The notes below the pieces were generated by a model that worked only from the letters and a program-made list of their open reading frames with translations, was not told the origin of the DNA and did not search any database. The position numbers were made by a program, and so were the translations under genes. Shown here one piece after another: positions 33,001 through 44,800 of a stretch of 64,000 nucleotides of DNA (position 1 is the first letter of the stretch; each line of letters begins with the position of its first letter). Origin of the DNA: Breviolum minutum Mf 1.05b.01 (taxonomy: Eukaryota > Sar > Dinophyceae > Suessiales > Symbiodiniaceae); NCBI GenBank assembly GCA_000507305.1, contig DF239630.1, forward strand, positions 62,001 through 126,000, in the 5' to 3' direction.

Positions 33001-36000
33001 CTCACATACATGCTGATGTGAGGTCGATGTATTCGATGTGTTTATTATGGTGGAGATACACACTGTACACTTGGGAACTTACTGCATAATTCGAAGCATT
33101 TGATCTGAGTAGCATTGTTTTTGATTCCAATTGGTTGCTTGCAAGCCATTTTAAGACGAATGTTACCTCCCTGAAACTAACATAGCTCAGGAAAATTGAT
33201 GGTTGGAAGATTGCTTTCTTTTTGGAATGGACAATTTTCATCAGCTATGGTAGTTTCAAGGAGGGTATATCACTGATTCTGTCGCCAATGACAAGTTTGA
33301 TGTTTTTTTTCCATGAAATGTGAGGTATATCCAGTCTGAGGAGAAAAACACACACATCTTATACATGAGGTGATGTCACCTTTTGATTGTAGGTATTGGT
33401 AGTTTGAACAATACAATTGGGTTTGAAAACAAATTAGGTGACCCTGATTGTCAAATTTGCACCCGGATGCTCAAGTTTAGAAGATTCAACATGGTTTGTG
33501 TTCTTTACAGTCACAAACCAGTTGGCTTTGGCACAGGCCTACACAAATTTCCCAGCCGGTTTGTCAGATCCCTGTTTGAGTGTTTCAATATCCAGGGTGG
33601 CTGTATTGTGGGATCATGACATGCAGAATCTACCCTCCCAAGGGAACCATCACCTGTCAGACCAATCGAACTGGAAAACCGAAAAAAGCAATGACTCACG
33701 AGTGTCGGCTGGTAGTAGGGGGATGTGTGTATGATGTGTGTGATCGTTCCCAGGAGTACCGTTTTTGTTTTTGAGTCCCGAACACTAATATGGCGATCGC
33801 TAGCTGGAAAATCGCCAAGATGTTGATAGGAGATACATTCATTCATGGTTGGTTTGCAAAATTGTCATGTTAATTTTCCAGGGTGTGTTTTTGTTGGACC
33901 GAGGTATTTTCGGTAGTTTTTTCAGCTTCCAACAAAAGGAATCAAGGCATTTCATAATCCTAAATAAGACTGTTGAATCGAAAGAGACATCCAAAACATG
34001 TCGTGACAATATCTTGATATGACAATTTCTGTTGCATGATTGCATGTGTCATGCTGTGTCATGTATACTAGGTGATTCCAGCCGTGATCGTTTCATCCTC
34101 AAACGTTGGAGTTCACTTAACCCCTTGAAATGGTCACTTAACCATTTCAAAACGGTCACAAAGAATCATAGCAGGTACATGTTTATTTGTTGGCATTCAT
34201 CGCTGGATATTTTCTTGGAGTCTAAGTATGGTGAAGTGTTTGCAAGTACCAACAATTGATCATGTTGTATCTGGGTGTATAGAGATACTTTTTGTTGATT
34301 TCAGGAGTCAGATTTGCAGAGATAGTCCAGAGATAGTATTGAATCATGTGGAAGTCATGAGCAAATGTGAGCCCCTCACTTTAAAAACTGCAATATTTTT
34401 TCAAGCCGCTGAAGTGTTTTTCCAAGACTACATTCCTCCGGGGCATTTTGTAAAATGGCAGGTTTGTGTACATGTAAGATGGTGGCGTTGCGTATTGTTT
34501 AACGTCCCTTTGAAAAAATCGCATGTCATATTCTTACAGACGTGAAAATGTGTGTGCCATCTTTTGCCGGCCCCTAGGGATCCAATCACCTTGTCAGATG
34601 ATGATTGGGGTGTATAATCACCTCCTCAGCAAGGCCATTACCATTCTCAGAAGGTGATTGGATCCCTAGGGTTTTGTTTCGGCAGGAATATTTCCATTGT
34701 TTGGGTGCTCCTTTTCTTGTTCTATATATTCTTCACCTACTTTGCAGTGCCTTGCAGTGAGCGTTGTTTCCGTTGTTTCCGTTGTTTCGGTGGAGTGGTT
34801 TTAAAAATGCCAGGCATTGATCGAAGCATAGGGGCCCAGTGATCAAAGCTATGGCTGGTGATTTGATACACAGATTTTGTTGTTTATTTATACTTTATTT
34901 ATCTTTATTTACAATGGGATTTAACTCAAAAAATCATCATTTCATAAGCATCATGGATTTTTACTAATATGGGTTTTGGTTTCACTGTCTGAATAAAGGT
35001 AATGGTGAGTCAACCTACGCCCCCGTAATGCACTCCCCCCAGAAATAAGGCATTATTGAGGGTTTATTATGGGTTTATTAACCACTTGGTTTCCCTTCAT
35101 AAGGCCTTATTAAACCGACCCTTATTTCTGGGGGTGGGGTACGTTACGGGGGGTAGGTTGACCAGGCATGAAAATGGAGCCAAATTCATCTATATAGAAG
35201 GCAAAAGAAGACTTCAGACCTCGACGAGCCAGGAGTCTCATATCATCAAATTCAGCAAGTTGTTTTAGGTGTCTAAAAATCAGGGCTCAAAATTTCCGTT
35301 TCTCTTCCTCAAGTCAAGCTTATTTGCAGTGGTTGTTGGCTGTTTTTGTTACATCATTTTGAGACACACCTCTTTATAGATAATATACGATATAAGTTGG
35401 ATGCTGAGTCCCCTACAACATACCCCAAAAAGAATGACCACTGGTGTCATTTATTTTGTGGATGTTTTTTTCTTGAAAAGCCCTTCGGGCTGTTGGGAAT
35501 ATTCTAGAATTTGAACTCATATAGAGTGCTGCCCCTAGGGGTCCAATCACCTTCTGAGAACGGTAATGGAACAAAAATATGTTGCTGCAGAGGTCATTGG
35601 ATTATCTGACAATATTACTGGATGCCTAGGGTGTTGTTTAGCTCTCCGCTTTTGAAGTCTTTTTGGATGCCCCCGAATGATACCCCCAAATCTGTTTTGT
35701 GCAGAACCTTTCAGAAAACCAGTTCCACAAAAAGCAAAGCAAAGCAATCAATGGTCAATAAATTCCCATAGGTTTGACGTGTGTACACCCTGGAAATTTA
35801 GCATAGCCCCTAAAAAGGGGCCTTCCCAAGGAAACTAGTCTTCCAACCATTCATTTTCAGGGGCTATGTTAAATCTCGGGGGTGTATGATTCACAAAGAA
35901 AGGTTTCATGCGACCTTCTTAAAGCTGTTGCAATCCAAAGATTGTTTTGCAAAGTTAATGAATTCTTCTCAACATGTTTACCTGGTGATTCAAAGTGACC

Positions 36001-39000
36001 TTTTTGGGATGGTCAAGTGATCCTTTCAAGGGGTTAAGTGAACCAGCGGGTGTCTAAAGAGTTTCCCTTGCAGCCCTTGAATATGAATTTGTTTATCATG
36101 AAGTGTTTATTGCCTGCAAATCATGCCCACCATGAATCTATTTTGCCCAAGCATCTCGAACTGCTTTGCGTACGTACGGTCTTTTCTCAGCGATTCTTGT
36201 GTTCATACACACTTAGCGTCACATTACATTCTAGGTCATGTTGAAGTGAATCGAAACGCATATACTGATGATTACATATCATGGAGTATTTGATCCAAAA
36301 TCCAAGAGGTTTTTTCCTCCGGAACTAACACATCCCACCTCGGGAAAAGGAAAATCATGTTCAAAGGTGCCCTGGTAGGGGATATGTGATCGTTCCCAGG
36401 GGTGTAGGGACGCCTGTGCAATTTGTTTTAAAAGTGGAAATAATGCCAAGATAATACAACACATCTTTGATACATAGTCTACTCCCCCTGGACCAAATTC
36501 ACCCATTCCGAACGAATTGCAAAAAGATGCAACTCTAGACAAAATTCAAACGGATTCCTTCTCATGATTCGTGTCATGGCCTGTTTGCCGGGCCAGTAAA
36601 TCGATTGTGTTTTAATGTTCGCAGGGAAACAATATGTTTCAAGAAAAACATCGACCCATGGTAATGCCATCTCTGCCATCTTATCTCGAATCCTGCCTGT
36701 CATACCTTGAGGTCTTAAACGTTGCTTGCCCTGCAAAAAGGTTTTTTTGTTTTCTGTTTTCTTCACAACGACTCTCGGTCAGGAGGACGAGGACGAGCCA
36801 AAAATGTGCGATCCCGCAAAAATTCATACCATCCATGGGACTGGTATATTTACCTACATGGACGGTTGATGGCTATGTTAACAGTAGGTAAACCCTGAGA
36901 TTCCAACCACCATTAAAATAATTAATGGTTTTGACCCAATTTCGATGGTTAAAACCCTTAGGGTTCAGCAATCAGCAATGGTGGTTATATAAATCCACCC
37001 ATTGTTTTAATGGTAGTTGGAACCCCTCAAAAGGTTTGATCCACCTTTTGGAAGAGAGCCCATCGACCTGAGGACCGCAAAAATTCGTGGCAAAAATGGC
37101 TTATTAAAAAAAAACCTCAGTTTGCCCTTCTTGGATTTGCATCGCAAAATTCTTTATGGTAAAAAAAAATCACCAAGGGAAAAAAACAACATGTTGTTTT
37201 GAATTTACTGTTTCTTTACAGTAACCACAAGAAGATTCAAAACCTGAATGCTTGGAATACTACTCCGCCTGAAGATTCCATCAGCTGTATGACTGGAGTG
37301 ATTTTTGGCTTCCTTGGACCATGTGTTTTTTTTGATGGGAAAAAAAAAGCACAGAAATCTTTGTGCTTTAGGTGTCTTGTTCATTTTTTGGGGGGGGGAG
37401 AGAGAGAGAAAAAAAACATTTGATGGGAAGGTGCCAGGGTGTGCCAGAGCCCCAAAACTCCATGTTTGGGGGACTGGTACTCTGGTCACCTTCCCATCAA
37501 TGTTTTTCAAAAAAAGAATCTCAGGTTGTTTTCGAAAGTTGGGCTTGTTGAAAATCACTTGCTTGTTTTATCGCTTTGCACCGTATCACACCGTAAGAGT
37601 TTCTTGTTCCCCCCCTCGGGCCCGGGCTGTACATTTTTTTTGTGTCCGACACCTTCCCGTTTGGGGGGACTTTTAGGAAACCTTCCCATCAAATTTCTCA
37701 GAAGAAAAATCCTCGAGGTTGTTACGGCAGTCTTTTGTTTCTCGGCCTGATTTTAGCTCGGCATTTTTCCGAAAACCTGTGATTCAGCCTTTTCCGTGGA
37801 CCTTCTTTTGGGATGGTGAGTGAAAACGTGACCCAAACTTTAAAGGGGTTGTGGGGGTTGTTTGTCACCAACCCAACGTTTTGGGGGATGAAGGTCGGTC
37901 CACGGCGGCTGAATCACCATGGAAATTTATACATAGGCCTCGAAAATGATGGTTGGAAGACCACCATCCTTTCCTTTTGGATGTAACATGGCAGTTTTGA
38001 AGGTTTTTCATGACGTGACTGAGACGATGTATAAATGGGCAACATATGGCAGTCAACCAGTTGATACAGTAAAGAACCCAATAGATTAGATTGCATGTTT
38101 TTGGTCAGCAATTCGCCAACGGTTATCACTGTTTGATCCACGAACTGAAGCATTGCTTTTAATAGTTTGTGTTCATCAAACCAAACAAATTCCCTTGTGA
38201 AATTTAACATACATATCCAAGATAGTCATACTTGAAAGGGGAGAACCGCTTTGCAAGTGCCATCATTTTGGGTATCCATTTGTTAAGGTCCGGGTTTGTT
38301 GAGCTAACTGCACTCAGGTCAAACAGCAGTGGAAAGTGCACAGAATGATCATGCTTCCATGGTGCATTCGGTACTGAAGCACAAACAGGTCAGGGACAAA
38401 CGCGAGGGCATAGATTGTTTACAGAAGAAGAGGGGGTGCATTGAAAGGATGAAGAAAAGGAAGGACAATGAAGATGAAGATGACGATGTTGACAACATAT
38501 GTTTGTTTGATGCGTCTCACGTGTGTCTTATCATTTTACATTTCACCACGTATCCAAATGCAGTATTGTTTAACGGTTTTCGTTCAAGATCCACAGATAT
38601 CACCCTATCTTACAAACTCTGGTTCCCCCACCACAACTAAAAGAGAGAGCAACAGGTTCATGATATTTACTACATGAATGGTTGATCTTTTATGGGATCC
38701 ATGTAGGTAAACAATTCCCATAGGATCAATGTATGATACTAGTTACATGCGGTTGATTTTTATAGGATCAACGTAGGCCCGGCAACCATACTGATCCCAT
38801 ATGATCCTATGGGATCAGAACAACCCATAGGATCCACGTATATAATTACCTACATTGATCCATTGATCCCATAAAAATCAACGATATCCATCTAGGTAAA
38901 TGTGCCTTTGGATCCCATGGATCCGTCATGGTTTCCAAAAAGCATCGAACTTCGTGAGTTTCCGTGTAACTTCGAAGATTCCAGGCACATCTCGACAAAC

Positions 39001-41775
39001 TCCGACAACTGTTTCAAACCTTAGGACTGTCCGACCCGGAGATGACCGGAGATTTGACGGTTTTTCGCCGTGACCGTTTTTTTTGCATGTCCAATAAAAA
39101 AAAACCTTGGAGGTCACGTAGTATATATACCCTCCAGGGAACTAACATATCCCCCCAAAATGGGATTTTGAAGATGATTTTCCTTTTCCCAAGGTGGGAT
39201 ATGTTAATTCCCTGGAGGATAACCTTTCCAAAAGGTCACGTTATTTTCATCATCCCAAAAAGGTCCACGGCCTCAATCACCCAAAAGGGTGTTTGTTTTT
39301 GTGGTTTAAATTCCCAGTTTTTATTTTTGCAAAGGGAGGTTTCTTTTTTTGAAGATTTGAAGGGCCCCTCAAGTGTATGGAAGTTGTGCCAAAAAAGGTG
39401 AAGATTCCATTTTCGTACTTGAACAAGCCGCATCAACCATGGAACATTTGGGAAATGATTGTTTGTTAAAATGTCGTACCTCCAATGTTTCCAGTGGTGA
39501 TCCGTGTATACAACTCTATTTTTTGGTGAGACGTGGCGACATGGAGAACTATATACCTTTGGAAAAAGCATGTTTGCATAAGACCACAAGATGGTTATTC
39601 AGTTTGAAACAAAAAACAACAAGATACAGGAGTTTTTTCAGTGGTCATGAGCAGGGGATCTTTAAGGTTTTCGATAGTCACTGGTCACTGCACCCCAACA
39701 AAAAATAACCCTGCTAGTGCCAATCAAACATGGAGATTGAGGCAGTTGAAGTTTGGACGATTTTTAGAGAAAAGGTACAAGACATTTCCCAATGAACCAT
39801 CTGGTAAACTAACCATAGCAATGGGAAATCAACCATGAATGAAGATGTATATCCTATTAGAAATGGTGGTTTTCCAGCCAGCTATGTTAGTTTACCAGAG
39901 GGTACTGGGTATAAAAGGCAGCTTTTGAGGCAAAGTTCCTTTACTAACAGCATGAGGATTCACGGGTAATTTTGTTCGTTGGTTTGTTGAAATAGTTGTG
40001 CAGTTTTTACACAAAAGGGATAGGGTTTTCGTTGTGTCGTATATGACTTTGTTTCTTCCATTTCATGGTGTTTCAGTTATAAACATTTAGTAAAGAAAAG
40101 TTCTTCTTGAGGGGGAATCGAATCGACTGTGAATTATTTATTTAAGAGATGGGGTTTATGAGTGAACATGTCCTGACCATCATTTCCGAATGTATCATCT
40201 CCATTTTAAATCCCATGTATAAACTGCAGGCTGTGGAACTTCCATCGAATATCTTCATGTTGGAAGCAAACACACCGAAAATGACGGATCCATGGAACCC
40301 CAAGGGTCAAAGTTTACCGTCCCATGGATCTCATGAACAGGAAGGAATCCAGGAATCCCAGGAATCCATGGAATCCGGGCACCATGTGCAATCGTCCCAT
40401 GTGATCCGTCATGGGACAGACCATTTGACCTCGATCGTTGCTTTAAAAGCTGACCACTTGATGTAACGCTTAGACCGTTTTGTTTGTTACATAACTGGGT
40501 TTTTGTGAAAAACCAGAGTTTTTCCATTCAAAAGGGGGAGAACATGTGAGAAAGTGCCAGCTGCCACCTCTTTTAGAATGCAAAAAAACAATCAAAAAAA
40601 ACAACAACTTGGACCCATTTTTGCTGGTTGGATGTGGTTGGGGTATGTTGGGGTGGTGTTGCTGGATTTGAAGGGTTGAAACAATAGTAGAAATAGGTGA
40701 CATTTTCTGGTGAGGCCTTAAAAAGGTATTTGCGCGCCATACTGTTGATGGTTCAGAAATCCTATTCCCAACCACTTGGAATGTAGAAAACCTTGTAAAT
40801 CATGGGATAATCTACCAACCTCAACTGGTGAACGCTGGATTTCTGAACCATCAACTAGAAGAAAACTAACATGAAAATTCAATGCCAAGGGGTCCATGGG
40901 TTTTTCTCCTGCTGACTGGACTCGATAGGAGATGAGGCTACTGGGGTGATTACTTTCAAAATGCAACTCGGGTCTTCACAAGTGATGGAGTGGGTTGGTT
41001 CAAAAGGAGACGGTTACCACCCTGCCAGGGTGCTTAATATAGTGTATATACATGATATATATTTATATATATATATTTTTAAGCCGGCATTTTTGCGTCG
41101 ATGAATTTCCAAACTTCCCGTGAACGGTGGTATAATAGTGATCGTTCCCTGGAGGGTATCTTGATACCTTTTCAGCTGGCCAGCTCATCAGCTTGCTTTT
41201 GTTGGGGAATCACAGTTCCAAAAAGTTGTGTTCACTGGATATCACAATCCCTTATATACCCTCCCATAGGATAAATGTATGGTAAATTTATCTACATTTA
41301 CCCATCATTTAGCCTAAAAATCAAGTAGAATGTAGGTATATAAATATAAATATACCATTCCCATGGGATCCTATATACACTAAACTTCAGCAGGGGTGAT
41401 CTGACTATATGGCCTATCAGCAACCGAGGTGGATCAAAACTTTTACCAAATTTCACCCCCCCGATGTGTGAGGAAATGCTCCAAAAAATGTTTGTTTTTT
41501 CAAAAGGGGTGGTTCAAGAAAAACACCTAGAAAACATCTTTCATCACGATTTGAAGATCCCACAACATCCATGTATAGTATATTTACCTACATTTACCAT
41601 AGAAATCAACCATTCCAGATCCCATGGGGAATTTGAAGATGATGGAACACTCTTCTGGGAAGCTCTGGTCCCTGCTACCTTTTGGACGTCGAACATGTGA
41701 CTTACTTACGGCCACCCACAGCGCAACATATTTGCACACAAACACACAGACACACACACACACACACCACACACA

Positions 41776-41815
<40 letters not shown>

Positions 41816-44800
41816 TAGCATCACTAGCTTCACAAACTGCTGCTGTTGTCGTCGCTTAAGCTGATCTTTTGTAAGGTTGGAAGAGAAGATGAACACTCCG
41901 GAAGTGAGGGCTTATTTTGTTCCTTGGCAAATGTCCGACAAATGTCCGATGCAAGATGCATGTGATTATAGGAGCAGCGTTCAATGCAAGATAATTGGTG
42001 ATCAATCAGGTTGTGGGGTCCAGGGGCAGATCTATGGAAAGATGGTTTGCTTGCTTTCAAGGGCCATGTCCCGGTTTTTTTGTGATGCGTTAAACAAGGG
42101 GGAAGGAAACTCCCAGCATCCGCACCCTTCAGCATATTCCATTGAAAGCTCCGGTATTTTTTTCACTTAAGGGAATGGCTTCAAACAAGATATATGTTTA
42201 TTGGAATGACCCACCTTTTCAGAATTTAACAGCATATCCAACATGTTTTGCGTTCTTACTTGAATCTAGGTGGTGGTTTTTTCAAGGTTTTTTAATATTA
42301 ATAGTAACCCCCCCTCCCCTCCTTTTTGGGGGGGAAGATTCACTATGTTTCCAAATGGGTGTTTTTTTTTTCCACCAAAGATGTGGGTCCAACGATGAGA
42401 CCTCAAACGGTTGGGTTGGTACCCGTGGGACCCGTGAAGTTTTGAAGAAGTTTGGTAGTGAAACAATGAAGCGAAACTTTATTCCCTTTTAAGCGGCGGC
42501 CGGAAACGCATTTCAGGTGAAGGATTTATTTGTAGAAGATTTGTTATTGATATATGGAAGGTGGGCCCCTAGTAGTTATAAATGGAGCTATAACCCCCAA
42601 TAAGTAGGGGTTATAACCTTACTTACAACTAGTAGGGGCCCACCTTGTGCAAATCACCTTATTATTTATTTCTTAAATATCATCAGATTCCCATACCATC
42701 CATTCAGAAATTCAGGTTTCCAGGATTTATCTAGATGGTGGCAACTCAAATATTTTTTTATTTTCACCCCGATTTTTTGTGGGGATTCCCATTTTGACTC
42801 ACATTTTTCAGATGGGTTGGTTCAACCACCAACCTCCAACCAACCCTTGTCAAGTAAAGGGTTTTTTTCCCATGGGTCTACAACAGTGGACTCCGAAAAT
42901 CACAGGTGAATTCTATCGAGGGGTGTTTGACGAGAGCAACCAACTTGCTTAGTACCCATAGGATCCATGTATATGGTATATTTACCTACATGAAAACCAT
43001 AAATATGAGCCATTCATGCAATCGTCCCATGGATCCGTCTATGGCCGTTTCATTGCCCTCTGCCAAAGGAAGTGCTGGGCCTGGATGTTTGGGATGTTTC
43101 TTGGGCCAATGAGTCGTTGACGGTTCGAAAAGGTCACCAAAAGCCGCGAAGAGTGGTTGGTTGCGGATTTTTTTGTTAACAAAAAGATGTATATAGATAT
43201 ACTGTATATATATATAATTTGTATATTATATACGCGATAGCCCTGAAAATCAGGACTATCATTGACTAGAACTAAGAAATTCTAAAAAGCACAGAATCTA
43301 TATAGTATATAGATATACCATGATATATCCATATGTTTGGTTTGTTATATTGAATATAGTTTGTTTTTTCTGCTAATTCCTTCAAAGGGCAATCCCTTTC
43401 CTATCCTACCGCAGACCTTCTGAGTTTTTTTTATCGTTGTCACCTTTTTTGTTGTGGATGTTGCCCCCAATTTGACTTGTTTGTTTAATATCATATCCAT
43501 CTATCAATATATTATCTATCTTATCAACCACTCCTTGATTCAACCAGATTCAACCACCAACCAACCTTTGGTTGGATGTGTCTCTTCAAAAAATCTGACT
43601 CTAAAAAGTGTGAGCCCCGGGTTCTTACGGGCACCACACTCACTCAGCAATTGCAGAGGACACGAAAGCAACCAAAGTCCGCCAAGTCATTAGTTTTGGG
43701 TGGGGCAGGTGAACGTGACGAATTTGATGTCAACCACCTTTTACATCAAATGAATACGGCCATTAGCCTTCTTGAAAAGCCTGTGCAAAATGAATCAACC
43801 AGGACTGATTGGCAAACGTGTCTTCTGGTTTGTAGCCTTTGCTAGACAATTGAACGTTCGTATTGAGGAATATGACGCCAAAACCCAGGAGGAAGTTCGA
43901 AGACTCGAAGACCTCAAACCTCCAAACGTGCTGAATTTACTGTTTGGAAAAGACTGATTGGAAAACAATCTGACACCCAGGGGATCTATATCACGGAAAA
44001 ACATGTTTGGACGTGTAACTTGTGTGACTACAGCTGCAAGATGAACTCCCGAAAAAGCCGAAAACGGCTAAACGATGGAAACACATTCGAGCTTGTCATC
44101 CTGAACAGACAAGAGTCATTCAGGACCTGGTTGAGGCCTTTGGACATGGCATGGTCTGAACGTACTGAACGGACATGTCAACGTTGGCGCTCCATCTAGG
44201 CGAAGTTTTCCCAAAGGAAAACCACCTGCAATTTTAAAGGAGGCTGCGATTTTCAGGACTATCAACTTACACATCGAAACAAGTCAGGTTGGCAGAATTA
44301 TCAGAGGAGGACACTTCGCAATATAGCAGGCCGCTGAAAAAAGGGCACGGTCACATTCACTTTATTGGTTTTTTGGACCCCACTGGGATGCCAAAAGATG
44401 ATCAAGGCATTCGGTTTACCTGCAGTAAGTGTAAGCGACTTAACAATGGCACCTCCTATTTCATCACTGATAAATGTGTCCCTACTTGGAGGATCATCCC
44501 AGGACTTGTAAGTGGTTAATAACCATGGTGATCATAAGTCCCCTAGCTGGGGTTCTTCCCTTTCCAAATGGCCATTCCATAGCTTATAAATGGTGGTGAT
44601 CCTAACTACTTACATCCACTGGGGATCCATCCTCCAAGTCGAAAATTCCCATTCCAGGATCGAAAATTGGAGGCTCCTCACCAAACAACCCCTACGTTGG
44701 TGTTTCCATGCTTAGCTTCATGGGGCACCCTGGGCACCCCCCTCCTTCGTCATCAACCCCGAGGCATGGTCCTTCTTCAAGCTTTTGGATTTGGATCAAC

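Larger units (their letters stand above)
30600..34560. other. Channel intron, MITE-rich
   Basis: Between the S5 and S6 exons. Elements seen include 31435-31535 (CTAG-ended), 31805-31995 (two families, one inside the other), 32185-32305, 32365-32504, 32593-32698 and 33168-33268, and a fragment of the GGTGATTC family at about 34065-34165. An open frame at 33511-33600 (acceptor TTTACAG) encodes RFVRSLFECFNIQGG in one frame, vaguely like a pore loop, but it does not join the S5 exon in phase. Confidence 0.5.
38690..41860. other. Channel intron, MITE-rich
   Basis: Several GGATCCATGTA-type copies at 38690-38920 overlap one another. Other elements are at 39128-39222, 39795-39905, 40738-40857, 41090-41160 and 41263-41370. 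A plus frame at 39414-39708 (EQAASTMEHLGNDCLLKC) looks protein-like but has no recognised family. Another at 40230-40466 runs through GGATCC/ATGG palindromes and is doubtful. Confidence 0.5.

Noticed and set aside
33383..33734. Channel pore-loop exon
   Set aside because: One frame has RSLFECFNIQGG, but it does not join the S5 exon in phase, and the frame that does join lacks a pore signature; kept only as a weak mention.
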